From contig NZ_JACYIZ010000006.1 in assembly GCF_015352975.1 (NCBI RefSeq), positions 105,936-169,935 on the forward strand: a stretch of 64,000 nt of DNA, in the 5' to 3' direction. This document shows positions 1 through 10,030 of this stretch, one piece after another; the stretch's first letter is position 1, and each line of letters begins with the position of its first letter. Made by a program: the position numbers and the translations under genes. Origin of the DNA: Aestuariimicrobium ganziense. Its GTDB lineage: Bacteria; Actinomycetota; Actinomycetes; Propionibacteriales; Propionibacteriaceae. The notes under the pieces were generated by a model. That model was not told the origin of the DNA and did no database searches. It saw only the letters and a list, made by a program, of their open reading frames with translations.

Positions 1-791
1 CGCAGGGTGATGCCCAGCGGGGCCTCGAACTGTCCGGGGGTCTTGACGTGGCCCGAGAGCGAGAAGATGCCGTGGCCCTTGCTCTTCTCGGTGCCCATGC
101 CGGCGAACCAGTCCTTGCCGTTGGCGATGATGCCGGGCACCGAGGCGATCGACTCGACGTTGTTGATCACGGTCGGGCTGGCGTACAGGCCCGCGACGGC
201 CGGGAACGGCGGACGAAGACGCGGCTGGCCGCGTCGTCCCTCGAGCGAGTCCAGCAGCGCGGTCTCCTCGCCACAGATGTAGGCGCCCGCACCGGCGTGG
301 ACGGTGATCTCGAGGTCGTAGCCGGTACCGAGGATGTTCTTGCCGGCGTAGCCAGCCGAATAGGCCTCGCGCACGGCCTGCTGCAGGCGTCGGATGACGT
401 GCAGCACCTCACCGCGGCAGTAGATGAACGCGTGGTGGGAGTTGCAGGCGAACGCCGAGATGATGACGCCCTCGACCAGGGTGTGCGGTGAGGCCATCAT
501 CAGCGGGATGTCCTTGCAGGTGCCCGGCTCGGACTCGTCGGCGTTGACCACCAGGTAGACCGGGTTCGGGTTGTCCTTGGGCAGGAAGCTCCACTTCATG
601 CCGGTCGGGAAGCCAGCACCACCGCGACCGCGCAGGTTGGCGTCCTTGACCCAGGTGACCAGGTCGGCGGGCTGCATCTCGAGGGCCTTGCGCAGTGCCT
701 TGTAGCCGCCACGGCGCTCGTAGTTGGAGAGCTTCCAGGCCTTGTCGTCACCCCAGTTGGCGGTGAGGACGGGGGTCAGCGTGTCGGTCAC
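1..791 (-). CDS. nuoF: NADH-quinone oxidoreductase subunit F, N-terminal part (cut by window edge)
   Basis: Subunit F of complex I binds FMN and NADH and takes hydride from NADH at the tip of the peripheral arm. The 263 visible codons carry the NADH/FMN glycine motif GRGGAGFP at residues 55-62 and ICGEETALL at 172-180. The C-terminal [4Fe-4S] cysteines lie outside the window. The GTG start overlaps the nuoE stop as GTGA, which decides the start and implies translational coupling. It is the most distal gene seen of the nuo operon. The truncation is only the window edge. Confidence 0.96.
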   Translation of the reverse strand, partial: MTDTLTPVLTANWGDDKAWKLSNYERRGGYKALRKALEMQPADLVTWVKDANLRGRGGAGFPTGMKWSFLPKDNPNPVYLVVNADESEPGTCKDIPLMMASPHTLVEGVIISAFACNSHHAFIYCRGEVLHVIRRLQQAVREAYSAGYAGKNILGTGYDLEITVHAGAGAYICGEETALLDSLEGRRGQPRLRPPFPAVAGLYASPTVINNVESIASVPGIIANGKDWFAGMGTEKSKGHGIFSLSGHVKTPGQFEAPLGITL

Positions 792-1551
792 TTCGTCTCC
801 TCCCCAGAACTGGCCTGCTCAGAACCGGCCTGCTCGACGGGAGCCTGCTCGGCGGTGGGCGCCTTCCAACCACGCTGCTGGGCGATCCGAAGGCCGACCA
901 GCGACGAATCGCCGGCGGTGGGACCCTCGTCGGCCAGGCCGTCGGGGAAGCCTGCCAGCACGCGCTCGGCCTCGCGCCACGAAGTGATCCGGGCGCCGCG
1001 GGTGGAGTGCACCTCTTCGTCGTTGAGCAGCTTGTCGAGCAGCTCATCGGCCTTGGCCGGGGTCATGTGGTCCATGAACTCCCAGTTGACCATCATGACC
1101 GGGGCGAAGTCGCAGGCCGCATTGCACTCGAGACGCTCGAGCGAGATCTTGCCGTCAGGCGTGGTCTCGTTCTCACCGATCCCGAGCTTGGCCTGCACCC
1201 GGTCGAGCAGGATGTCGCCGCCCATCACCGCGCACAGGGCGGTGGTGCAGACGCCGACGTGGTGCTTGCCGGCCGGGCGACGCTTGTACATCGTGTAGAA
1301 GGTCGCCACGCCCGAGACCTGGGCGGTGCTGATCTCGAGCACGTCGGCGCAGGCCTGGATGCCGGCCGGGCTGACCCGGCCGTCGACCGACTGCACCAGG
1401 TGGAGCATCGGCAGCAGCGCCGAGCGCTTCTGCGGGTAGCGAGCAGCGAGCTGCCGCAGCTCGTCCATGGTGGTCTCGTCGATGTTGGTCGACGTGTCGT
1501 CCATGTCGATCGAGCCGGAGTTCTCGAAGTGGCTCTGGAACTCATGACCGC

Positions 1552-1555
<4 letters not shown>
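788..1555 (-). CDS. nuoE: NADH-quinone oxidoreductase subunit E
   Basis: This is the thioredoxin-fold [2Fe-2S] subunit of the complex I NADH-oxidising module, partner of NuoF. The N1a-cluster ligands are visible as Cys103-x4-Cys108 and Cys144-x3-Cys148. At 255 residues it is longer than E. coli NuoE (about 166): there is an N-terminal lead of about 25 residues and a C-terminal tail rich in Ala, Glu and Gln that is probably disordered, a length typical of actinobacteria. The GTG start overlaps the nuoD stop (GTGA). An internal ATG a few codons downstream is the less likely start. Confidence 0.95.
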
Positions 1556-2925
<1,370 letters not shown>

Positions 2926-2926
2926 C

Positions 2927-3646
2927 TCAGTACTTCCTCCGCTCGTCCGGGGGCGGGACGACCGCACCCTTGTACTCCACCGGGACGCCGCCGAGTGGGT
3001 AGTCCTTGCGCTGGGGGTGGCCGTTCCAGTCGTCCGGCATCAGGATCCGGGTCAGCGACGGGTGGCCGTCGAACTGGATGCCGAACATGTCCCAGGTCTC
3101 GCGCTCGTGCCAGTCGGCGTGCGGGTAGACCGAGACGATGCTGGGGATGTGCGGGTCTGCGTCGGTGCAGGTGACCTCGAGCCGGATCCGGCGGTTGTGG
3201 GTGACCGAGAGCAGGTGGTAGACCGCGTGCAGTTCCTCACCGATCGAGCCCGGGTAGTGCACGCCCGAGACCGACGGGCACATCTCGAAGCGCAGCTGGG
3301 CGTCGTCGCGCAGCGCGCGAGCGACCTCGAGCAGCGCCTCACGACGCACGAACAGGGTCAACTCGTCGCGGTAGACCAGGATGCGGCCGGTGCCCCAGCC
3401 GGGAACCAGGGCGTCGAGCCGGTCGACGATCGCGTCGAACCAGCCGCCGAGCGGACGCTGGGCGAGCCCGGGCATCTCGAGGGCGCGGGTGATGCCGCCG
3501 TAGCCGGAGGTGTCGCCGGTGCCGGCTCGTCCCCACATGCCGCTGCGGGTGCCCAACTGCTGGGCCTGCGCGGCCGGGTCGAGGGGAACCTCGACCTCGG
3601 TGCCCGTGGCCTCAGGGCCGGGGGCGTCAGGGGTGGTCTCGCTCAT
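2927..3646 (-). CDS. nuoC: NADH-quinone oxidoreductase subunit C
   Basis: The 30-kDa subunit of the complex I peripheral arm; it has no cofactor and supports the NuoB/NuoD interface. The product is 239 residues with the family signature around [15 protein letters not shown] and [20 protein letters not shown] in the C-terminal third. The first 35 residues are acidic and Pro-rich, a variable extension seen in actinobacterial NuoC. Its ATG overlaps the nuoB stop as ATGA, so translation is probably coupled. Confidence 0.95.
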   Translation of the reverse strand: MSETTPDAPGPEATGTEVEVPLDPAAQAQQLGTRSGMWGRAGTGDTSGYGGITRALEMPGLAQRPLGGWFDAIVDRLDALVPGWGTGRILVYRDELTLFVRREALLEVARALRDDAQLRFEMCPSVSGVHYPGSIGEELHAVYHLLSVTHNRRIRLEVTCTDADPHIPSIVSVYPHADWHERETWDMFGIQFDGHPSLTRILMPDDWNGHPQRKDYPLGGVPVEYKGAVVPPPDERRKY

Positions 3647-4197
3647 CGCATGAGCCCCTTCATCTCGATCGTCGAGGGCGCCTCGAGGGCGGCCTGCTCC
3701 TTCTGTTCGATGGCGGCGACCATGTTGGGGCCGATCGGGGTCTGGTGCACCTGCTTGCGCAGCTTGAGCATCGCGTCGATCAGCATGTCGGGACGCGGCG
3801 GGCAGCCGGGCAGGTAGATGTCGACGGGCAGGAAGTGGTCACAGCCCTGGACGATCGCGTAGTTGTTGAACATGCCGCCGGTGCTGGCGCAGGCGCCCAT
3901 CGAGATCACCCACTTGGGGTTGGGCATCTGGTCGTAGACCTGGCGGATGACCGGGGCCATCTTCTGGCTGACCCGGCCCGAGACGATCATCAGGTCGGCC
4001 TGGCGGGGCGAGGCGCGGAAGACCTCCTGGCCCCATCGTCCGGCGTCGTAACGCGGGGTGCCGTAGGCCATCATCTCGATGGCGCAGCAGGCCAGACCCA
4101 TGGTGGCGGGCCAGAACGACGCCTGGCGCAGCCATCCCACGGCCCACTCAAGGCTGGTCAGCAGGATGCCGCTGGGGAGTTTCTCCTCGATTCCCAT
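3643..4197 (-). CDS. nuoB: NADH-quinone oxidoreductase subunit B
   Basis: This subunit carries iron-sulfur cluster N2, the last electron carrier before menaquinone. The 184-residue protein shows the tandem Cys37-Cys38, Cys103 in MGACASTGG, and Cys132 in LPGCPPRP, which are the four N2 ligands. It follows nuoA after a 15-nt gap containing an AAGGAG-type ribosome site. All key residues are present, so the enzyme should be functional. Confidence 0.97.
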   Translation of the reverse strand: MGIEEKLPSGILLTSLEWAVGWLRQASFWPATMGLACCAIEMMAYGTPRYDAGRWGQEVFRASPRQADLMIVSGRVSQKMAPVIRQVYDQMPNPKWVISMGACASTGGMFNNYAIVQGCDHFLPVDIYLPGCPPRPDMLIDAMLKLRKQVHQTPIGPNMVAAIEQKEQAALEAPSTIEMKGLMR

Positions 4198-4212
4198 GTG
4201 GGGTCTCCTTCC

Positions 4213-4572
4213 TCAGTCCCAGTCCAGGCCGCCGCGACGCAGCACGTAGAAGTAGGGGATGAACACGATCAGGATGAACAGCAGCATCGCCAGGATGGCG
4301 AACACCGGCAGCCTGTTGAACGAGACGGCCCACGGGTAGAGGAACACGATCTCGATGTCGAAGACGATGAACAGCATCGCGGTGATGTAGTACTTCACCG
4401 GGAACCGGCCACCACCGACCGGCTGGGGCGTGGGCTGGATGCCGCACTCGTAGGAGTCGTACTTGGCGCGGTTCCAGCGCATCGGACCGAGGTTGATCGA
4501 CAGCAGCACCGAAACCACGATGAAGACCGCGGCGAGCGCAGCGATCCCCAGGATCGGGATGTAGGGATTCAT
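4213..4572 (-). CDS. nuoA: NADH-quinone oxidoreductase subunit A
   Basis: A small membrane subunit of complex I with three predicted membrane helices (about residues 8-28, 63-84 and 90-110). The conserved loop YDSYECGIQP, which contains the quinone-cavity cysteine, and the FDIEIVFLYPWA motif are visible. At 119 residues it has the usual length. It is the first nuo gene. The 112 bp before it hold two copies of GGTGTCGTGG but no clear promoter, so transcription may come from the reductase gene upstream. Confidence 0.96.
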   Translation of the reverse strand: MNPYIPILGIAALAAVFIVVSVLLSINLGPMRWNRAKYDSYECGIQPTPQPVGGGRFPVKYYITAMLFIVFDIEIVFLYPWAVSFNRLPVFAILAMLLFILIVFIPYFYVLRRGGLDWD

Positions 4573-4684
4573 CGGTGGCCTCCCGTGGTGTCGTGGCCCT
4601 GGTGTCGTGGGCTCCGCTGTCTCATCCTGTCGCTTCCTGCCAGATTTTTCAGGTCACTGCGGCGCGCGGGTCTCAAGGTGTTGG

Positions 4685-6001
4685 TCATGCCGAGGGCGCC
4701 ACCCTGGTCAAGAGGTTGATGGTTCTGTCGGCGAGGTCACCCTCGTGGGCGTCGGTGAGGTTGGCCAGCAACTTGTGGACGAGCTTCATCAGGCCCTTGC
4801 GCGGCAGCCCGTGGTGCACGCAGATGCGCATGATCTCGGGATGGCCGATCAGCTTGGCGAAGATGCCGCCCAGCCTGAAGTAGCCGCCCATGTCGGCCTT
4901 GAGGTTGGTGACGTAGCCCTGCAGGGCAAGTTCAGCGTTGTGGCTGCCGAATCCGCGGCTGCGGGCCTCGCTGATCGCCTCGGCGGCCAACACCGCGGCC
5001 TCCATGGCGTAGTCGATGCCTTCACCGTTGAACGGGTTGACCATGCCGCCGGCATCGCCCACCAGCAGCAGTCCGCGACTGTAGGCAGGCTGACGGTTGA
5101 AGCCCATCGGCAGGGCGGCCCCGCGGATCTCGCCACGCTGGTTCTCGGGCGTGAATCCCCACTCGGGCGGGGTGGCCGCCAGCCAGCGGGTCATCAGGTC
5201 CTTGTAGTCGGTGCGCGAGAACGCCGGTGAGGTGTTCAGCATGCCCAGGCCGACATTGCTCACCCCGGTGCCGGTCGGGAAGGCCCAGCCGTAGCCCGGA
5301 AGCAGGGTCGAGGAGCCCGGTTCGCCGTCCCACAGTTCCAGCCAGGACTCCATCCAGTCGCCGTCGCCGCGCTCGCACTCGTAGTAGGCGCGCACGGCCA
5401 CGCCCATGGGGCGGTCCTCACGCTTGGTGATGCCCATCGCGACCGACAGCCGGGACGAGACTCCGTCGGCAGCGACCACGACCGGGGCGCGGTACTGCGT
5501 GCCGTCCTTGGTGGTGACGCCGATGATCCGACCGGAGGCGTCGTCGATGATCGGCGCCTTGGCAGCGGTGCCGGTGTGCAGGTCGGCGCCGCAGGCCACC
5601 GCGTGCTCGGCGAGCAGGTGGTCGAGGTCCTCGCGCTTGCGGACGAGGCCGTAGTTGGGGAAGTCCTTGAGTTCGGGCCACGGCATCTCGAAGGGCTCGA
5701 CTCGTCCGCCGTAGACACGAAGACCCTTGTTGCGGTGCCAGCCGTTCTCGGGCGAGGTGTCGATGCCCAGGTTGACCAACTGCTTGACCGCGCGCGGGGT
5801 GAGGCCGTCGCCGCAGATCTTGTCGCGCGGGAAGGTGGCCTTCTCGAGCAGGACGACGTCGAGTCCATTGCGGGCCAAGTGGGCTGCGGTGGTCGATCCA
5901 GCGGGTCCGGCCCCGACCACGACCACGTCGGCGGAGCGCCCTGCCGCGGGGTCCGAGACTGCCCCAGAACCAGCCGCGGCTGCGGCCTCGCTGTGTGTCA
6001 T
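4685..6001 (-). CDS. Geranylgeranyl-reductase family flavoprotein, likely menaquinone reductase (MenJ-like)
   Basis: An FAD-dependent oxidoreductase of 438 residues related to geranylgeranyl reductases. The Rossmann motif VVGAGPAGSTTAAHL is near residue 27, followed by FPRDKICGDGLTPRAV, which is characteristic of the family. A second FAD motif, GLLLVGDAGGMVNPFNGEG, lies near residue 320. The family also contains the mycobacterial menaquinone reductase MenJ, which saturates one isoprene unit of the tail. Placement directly upstream of nuoA is common in actinobacteria and suits a quinone-modifying role; the exact substrate is inference. Confidence 0.85.
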   Translation of the reverse strand: MTHSEAAAAAGSGAVSDPAAGRSADVVVVGAGPAGSTTAAHLARNGLDVVLLEKATFPRDKICGDGLTPRAVKQLVNLGIDTSPENGWHRNKGLRVYGGRVEPFEMPWPELKDFPNYGLVRKREDLDHLLAEHAVACGADLHTGTAAKAPIIDDASGRIIGVTTKDGTQYRAPVVVAADGVSSRLSVAMGITKREDRPMGVAVRAYYECERGDGDWMESWLELWDGEPGSSTLLPGYGWAFPTGTGVSNVGLGMLNTSPAFSRTDYKDLMTRWLAATPPEWGFTPENQRGEIRGAALPMGFNRQPAYSRGLLLVGDAGGMVNPFNGEGIDYAMEAAVLAAEAISEARSRGFGSHNAELALQGYVTNLKADMGGYFRLGGIFAKLIGHPEIMRICVHHGLPRKGLMKLVHKLLANLTDAHEGDLADRTINLLTRVAPSA

Positions 6002-6080
6002 CGGTTCTCTCCTGCGGGGGGGCTGGGCTGTGTCTTCCTGCGCTGGGTTCTTCTGCGCTGGACTGGGCCCGGTCGACTTG

Positions 6081-6110
6081 AGTCTAGGGCTTGTCGCCGG
6101 TGGTTGCTAA
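6081..6110 (-). promoter_or_regulatory. Candidate promoter of the reductase-nuo operon
   Basis: On the minus strand a TTAGCA -35-like hexamer (6110-6105) is separated by 18 bp from TAGACT (6086-6081). A start about 7 nt further would leave a leader of roughly 70 nt before the reductase ATG. Both hexamers are imperfect but well spaced. Confidence 0.45.
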
Positions 6111-6160
6111 TGGGGTCTCGTCGCCGGTGATTCCCCGGCGACTAGGCACGTTGTCGCCCA
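6093..6160. repeat. Repeated GTCGCC(GG) elements and hairpin upstream of the nuo promoter
   Basis: GTCGCCGGTG occurs near 6093 and again at 6120. The second copy forms a hairpin with CCGGCGAC at 6135-6142 (8-bp arms, 7-nt loop), and a third partial GTCGCC follows near 6154. They surround and precede the promoter of the reductase-nuo operon, so they may be operator half-sites. No known regulator was recognised. Confidence 0.4.
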
Positions 6161-6288
6161 AATAGGCAACGCTGAGGTTGGTTAATTGGCGGGCGCAGGG
6201 CCCGACAGCCCTTGGGGTGAGGGCGCTCCCCCGACGGGCGGGCTCGTGCTCCACTGCTGGGGGTGCAGGGAGTGCTTGCCCGCACCAA

Positions 6289-6924
6289 TCAGCGCAGCAA
6301 CACGTAGTTGTCGGGCATCGGCTGGCGGCCGGTGACCGCGAGCACCAGGTCGCCTGCGCTGCCGTCGAGCACGGCCAGGTCGGCGAGCACGCCCAGGGTC
6401 TGGCGCATCGCGTCGGCCGGCACCTCGGGGTGCAGGTCGAGGGCGCGAGCCAGGTCGAGGCTGTGGACCACGAGTTCGAGGGTGCGCGTGGGCAGGTACG
6501 CGCTCAGCCGCATGCCACCGGCAATGGTCGGCACCAGCGGGTCGTGGCGGGGCTCGTGGTCGAGCACCTCGTAGAGCTTGGCCTCGACTCGTCCGACCAC
6601 GTCCGCGACGAAGGCGACCGGGTCGTCGCCGAGGTCACGACCGGCATCGACGCCGCGCTGGGCGATCAACTCGGAGTCGACCCTGGTTCGTCCGACGTAG
6701 TAGTAGCCACCGGGGGTGAGTTGGTCGGCCTCATCCGGTTCGGCCTGGTTCAGGTAGTGCTCGACGGTGAGCAGCGCCCGGCTGGCGTGGCCGATCAGGT
6801 CGCGAACGCTCCACTGACCGAGTCCGGGCTTGTCGAGCATGTCGGCGTCGACGTCGTGCAGCAGGTTCTCCAACATCCGCGCCGCCCCCAGGTAGACGTG
6901 GACATTGCTCTCCAGGGATGACAT
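6289..6924 (-). CDS. Maleylpyruvate isomerase (MDMPI) N-domain / DinB-like family protein
   Basis: A 211-residue protein of the DinB/mycothiol-dependent superfamily, a four-helix bundle that binds a metal near the thiol cofactor. The family signature LGQWSVRDLIGHASRAL is seen at residues 30-50, with His as a candidate metal ligand, and later a helix with LELVVHSLDLARAL. The substrate cannot be read from sequence; members act in mycothiol-dependent isomerisation or detoxification. The ATG was chosen because GAGGAG lies 7 nt upstream; a start 56 codons earlier gives an atypical Arg/Pro-rich lead. It is divergent from menF. Confidence 0.7.
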   Translation of the reverse strand: MSSLESNVHVYLGAARMLENLLHDVDADMLDKPGLGQWSVRDLIGHASRALLTVEHYLNQAEPDEADQLTPGGYYYVGRTRVDSELIAQRGVDAGRDLGDDPVAFVADVVGRVEAKLYEVLDHEPRHDPLVPTIAGGMRLSAYLPTRTLELVVHSLDLARALDLHPEVPADAMRQTLGVLADLAVLDGSAGDLVLAVTGRQPMPDNYVLLR

Positions 6925-7096
6925 CGCTGCTCCTCGGGGGTCGGGCGGCCGGGGGGATCGACTGGCCTTGTGGTCCACCCATCCTGTCAGGGCACCACTG
7001 CACCCTCCCAGCCGGGGTCGGCTGTGTGACTCGGGCCCCCACCCCTGACGGTGGTCCGCCCCACCGAGCGCGGTCACCACCGCGATGTGCACCTTG

Positions 7097-7102
7097 TAGC
7101 AT
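7097..7102 (+). promoter_or_regulatory. -10 hexamer TAGCAT for leaderless menF
   Basis: TAGCAT ends 6 nt before the GTG start of the isochorismate synthase gene and there is no Shine-Dalgarno sequence, which suggests a leaderless transcript beginning at the start codon. Confidence 0.5.
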
Positions 7103-7108
7103 GCGGGG

Positions 7109-8356
7109 GTGATCGTGAACCCCGGCTCGTCGCGCCTGTGTGCGCGAACCGTGGCGATTCCCGATCCGGGACCGCTCGAGGCCTACCTGGGAACGGGCGA
7201 GGCGATGGCTTTCCTGCGCCGCGGCGACGGTGTCGTGGGCATCGGTGAGATCACCCGGTTCACCACTGACTCGCTCGACGCGGCCGACATCCAGTGGACC
7301 GAGTTGGCCGCCACCATCGAGCACGAGACCGAGCTCTACGACGTCTTCGGTGCCGGTCCGGTGGCCTTCGGTTCGTTCGCCTTCGACCCCGACCACTCGG
7401 CCGAGCCGTCGGTGCTGGTGGTGCCAGAGGTGATCGTGGGACGACGCGATGGCGTCTCGTGGTGCACCCGGATGGGGTGGGGAACCGTGCCCGACGGCCT
7501 GCCCACCCCGCAGCCGGCACCGACCGGCCCGGGTGAGCTGTCGTGGTCGGACGGGTCGATGTCACCGGTGCTGTGGGAGTCACTGGTGGCCGAGGTGGTC
7601 GCCATGATCCGCGCGGGCAAGGCCGACAAGGTGGTGCTGGCCCGCGACCTGGTGGCCTCGGCCGCCGAGCCGATCGAGGCGCGCTGGCTCGTCCACCGGC
7701 TGACCGCCACGTACCCAACCACCTGGACCTACCTGGTCAACGGCATGGTGGGCGCCACGCCCGAGATGCTGGTACGCCGACAGGGCGGACTGGCCACCTC
7801 ACGGGTGTTGGCCGGCACGATCCGACGCGGCACCCCCGACGCCGACGCCGCCCGGCTGGCTGCTGCCCTCAACGCCTCGTCGAAGGACCTGGCCGAGCAC
7901 GAGTTCGCGGTGGCCTCGGTGGCCGATGCGCTCGCGCCGTTCTGCTCAGGGATGAACGTGCCCGAGGCCCCCTACGTGCTCGAGTTGCCGAACGTGCTGC
8001 ACCTGGCCACCGACATCACCGGCGTCGCCCAACCCGAAGCCAGCTCGCTGGCGTTGGCAGCGGCCCTGCACCCCTCGGCGGCAGTGTGCGGCACCCCCAC
8101 CCACATTGCCCGCGACCTGATCAACGAGCTCGAGAACCTCGACCGCGGACGCTACGCCGGCCCGGTGGGCTGGATCGACGCCCACGGCGACGGTGAGTGG
8201 TCGATCGCCCTGCGCGGTGGGCAGATCCACCCGGCGCGACCCAACGAGATCCAGCTGTTCGCCGGCTGCGGGATCGTGGCCGACTCGGTGCCCGAGGACG
8301 AGTTGGCCGAGACGGTGGCCAAGTTCGTCCCGATGCGTGACGCGCTCAGCGGTTGA
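7109..8356 (+). CDS. menF: Isochorismate synthase
   Basis: Converts chorismate to isochorismate, the first committed step of menaquinone synthesis. The 415-residue protein belongs to the chorismate-binding (anthranilate synthase component I / MenF / EntC) fold. Visible motifs are KADKVVLARDL near residue 170, GATPEMLVRR near 215, the SSKDLAEHEFAV helix and HPSAAVCGTPT near 335. A siderophore-type EntC/DhbC is the alternative, but no siderophore genes are nearby and the other men genes lie 6-14 kb away. The GTG start fits a -10 hexamer 6 nt upstream. Confidence 0.85.
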   Translation: MIVNPGSSRLCARTVAIPDPGPLEAYLGTGEAMAFLRRGDGVVGIGEITRFTTDSLDAADIQWTELAATIEHETELYDVFGAGPVAFGSFAFDPDHSAEPSVLVVPEVIVGRRDGVSWCTRMGWGTVPDGLPTPQPAPTGPGELSWSDGSMSPVLWESLVAEVVAMIRAGKADKVVLARDLVASAAEPIEARWLVHRLTATYPTTWTYLVNGMVGATPEMLVRRQGGLATSRVLAGTIRRGTPDADAARLAAALNASSKDLAEHEFAVASVADALAPFCSGMNVPEAPYVLELPNVLHLATDITGVAQPEASSLALAAALHPSAAVCGTPTHIARDLINELENLDRGRYAGPVGWIDAHGDGEWSIALRGGQIHPARPNEIQLFAGCGIVADSVPEDELAETVAKFVPMRDALSG

Positions 8357-8489
8357 GGTTCCCGCCGATTCCACCGACGCACTCCCCCACCCGCTGGGGT
8401 CGAGCCTGACCCGATCGCTGCGCCGAGGGCCGACACTGGCCCACAGTAGAGGTCACTGCCGCCACCCGGAAGGCTCCGCCGATGTCCAG

Positions 8490-9013
8490 GTGAACCGTCG
8501 CATCCTCGCCCTCGTCCTGATGGTCACCGTGCTGGCGCTGGTGGCGTTGGCCCTGGTCAAGCCGTGGGAGGGCTCCGATTCGTCCAGGGCCCGCACGGCC
8601 GACAGCACCACCCTCAAGACCTGGTGGTTCGACGACCACGAGCAGAACGCCGAGGGACCGGTCGCGGACGAGGCGGTGCGTCGCTCGTCCTTCTACGAGG
8701 TCCGGGTGGCCTCGGCTGCGGCACCGGAGCAGTTGTTCGACTCCTTCGTCCACATGAGCATCCCCCGCAGTGGGCGTGACAAGCAGGGATACGCGGACGA
8801 GGACGGTGCCGAGTTCGCCTCGGAGGCCAGGATGACGATGTGTTGGTCGTCCTTCCTGCAGGACGAGGACGTCTGGGTCGAGGTCAGCCTGACCACCGGC
8901 CAGACCATCGGCTCGGCTGACGAGGTGACAGTGCGACCCCTCGCGCTCGACCTCACCGTCGAGATGGTCGACCAGGACACCGTCCGGGTTCCGGTGCCGC
9001 GCACCGCACAGGG
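8490..9013 (+). pseudogene. Truncated GH49 dextranase/isopullulanase-like N-terminal domain
   Basis: After a hydrophobic N-terminal segment (VLMVTVLALVALALV) comes a beta-sandwich-like domain. It resembles, from memory, the N-domain of GH49 dextranases: TWWFDD, an RRSSFYEVRV strand, FDSFVHMSIP, a CWSSFLQDEDVWVEV strand, VTVRPLALDL and DTVRVPVP appear in the same order as in Penicillium and Arthrobacter dextranases. Such enzymes have about 600 residues with a catalytic beta-helix, which is absent here. Similarity stops near 9010, where the sequence abuts an antisense sigma-factor fragment. The open frame runs on to 9107 with Arg/Ser-rich read-through. The enzyme cannot be functional; the family call is moderate. 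Confidence 0.5.
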
Positions 9014-9015
9014 TT

Positions 9016-9126
9016 CTGCACGGCGTCCTCGGCCTGCTTCCAGTCTCGGCAGACGAAGTAGGCGGTGCGACGCAGATCGTCGTAGTGGTCGACCACGAAG
9101 CGAGTGAACTGCTCGTCACGCCCCAC
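9016..9126 (-). pseudogene. N-terminal fragment of an ECF (SigE-family) sigma factor
   Basis: The minus strand encodes about 37 residues reading GRDEQFTRFVVDHYDDLRR then TAYFVCRDWKQAEDAVQN, which matches sigma region 2.1-2.2 of SigE-family ECF factors. The next residues (PVRCAAPEPG) no longer fit and instead lie antisense to the end of the GH49-like fragment. The rest of region 2 and all of region 4 are missing. It is a scar from a deletion that joined two formerly separate genes. A GTG could still start it. Confidence 0.55.
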
Positions 9127-9156
9127 GGCCGGACCTCTTGGGTGCAACGATGCCGC

Positions 9157-9501
9157 ATGGAGTGGAACCTCGTCCTCGAGCCCGCCGGACCTGCGGGTGC
9201 ATTCATCCTCACCGACGAGCAACTCGCCGACCTCGGGGCGTCCAAGCGGTCGCCAGTGACCGTCACCGTCGGTGGCCGCACCGCCCGGGTGCGGCTGGCG
9301 TCGATGGGCCGGTGCAACATCATCGGGCTGCGGCGTGAACTGCGCACCGAACTCGGGGTCGAGAGCGGCGAGCGCTACGACGTGGTGATCGAGCTGGACG
9401 AGGCCTACGCCCAGTGGGTGGGCGAGGCGAAGCAGCAGGCCACCCGCGACCGACGCGCCGAGCAGGCCGTGGCCAAGCTGGTGGCCAAGCAGAAGCTGTG
9501 A
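9157..9501 (+). CDS. DUF1905 domain protein
   Basis: A 114-residue soluble protein of the DUF1905 family, a small beta-barrel often found alone or in front of YdeI-like domains. The core has the usual pattern: GAFILTDEQLADLGA, then SPVTVTVGGRTARVRLASMG, then IIGLRRELRTELGVESGERY. A basic C-terminal helix (QQATRDRRAEQAVAKLVAKQ) follows. No function is established. The ATG was preferred over a start 24 codons earlier, which lies in the antisense sigma-fragment region. The next gene follows after 10 nt. Confidence 0.7.
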   Translation: MEWNLVLEPAGPAGAFILTDEQLADLGASKRSPVTVTVGGRTARVRLASMGRCNIIGLRRELRTELGVESGERYDVVIELDEAYAQWVGEAKQQATRDRRAEQAVAKLVAKQKL

Positions 9502-9511
9502 GGATGTGGCC

Positions 9512-10009
9512 GTGAGCGATCCCGGAGGCACCACCCCGCGACATGCCGTCGTCGCCGACGAGGGGCGCCGGGGTCTGGTCTGGAGTGCCTGGCTGGTGGC
9601 CGGGGCGCTGCTGCCGGCACTGGTGCTGGGGGCCGGCGCCTGGTGGGTGGTGCGTGAGGACGTGTGGCCGCTCGCGGCAGTGATCGGAGCAGCGGTGGCA
9701 GCGTGGCTGCTGTCAGTCGTGCTGGTGCTGCCGGGATGTCTGTGGCGGGTGGATGCGCGAGGGGTCCGACCGGTTCTCGGACGTCGGGTCCCCGCCGACC
9801 AGATCGGCGCCGTCGACGCGGTGAGGCACCGGCTGACCAGCGAGGTGGTGGTGGCGGACGAGGACGGCGAGGTCGTGCTCAGTGCACTGCCGTCGTTCTC
9901 GCCCCACGCAGGTGAGCGGCGTGCCGAACGCGTGCGCGCCCTGCTGGGGCTGGGTCCGGACGTTGATGAGACTCCGGCTGGAACTCCTCGGCGCGGTCTG
10001 TCCGACTGA
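9512..10009 (+). CDS. Small membrane protein with PH-like domain
   Basis: A 165-residue protein with two predicted membrane helices (about residues 25-45 and 52-73) followed by a soluble domain with RVDARGVRPVLGRRVPADQI and short beta-strands, in the manner of bacterial PH-domain (bPH) membrane proteins common in actinobacteria. No catalytic residues are seen. GAGG 8 nt upstream of this GTG favours it over the GTG two codons earlier. It probably forms a unit with the DUF1905 gene and converges on the P-loop kinase gene. Confidence 0.6.
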   Translation: MSDPGGTTPRHAVVADEGRRGLVWSAWLVAGALLPALVLGAGAWWVVREDVWPLAAVIGAAVAAWLLSVVLVLPGCLWRVDARGVRPVLGRRVPADQIGAVDAVRHRLTSEVVVADEDGEVVLSALPSFSPHAGERRAERVRALLGLGPDVDETPAGTPRRGLSD

Positions 10010-10030
10010 CCTGTCGGAGCAGGCCGCCGT

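Noticed and set aside
1..791. nuoF as a truncated gene
   Set aside because: The reading frame is open to the window edge and all motifs are intact; it is cut by the window, not by mutation.
7109..8356. Anthranilate or salicylate synthase instead of isochorismate synthase
   Set aside because: No trp or siderophore genes are nearby, and the protein is shorter than TrpE and has MenF/EntC-type motifs within reach of the men cluster.
8193..8489. N-terminal extension of the GH49-like frame back into menF
   Set aside because: That part is an out-of-frame overlap with menF and is Arg/Ser/Pro-rich; the hydrophobic start at 8490 marks the real beginning.
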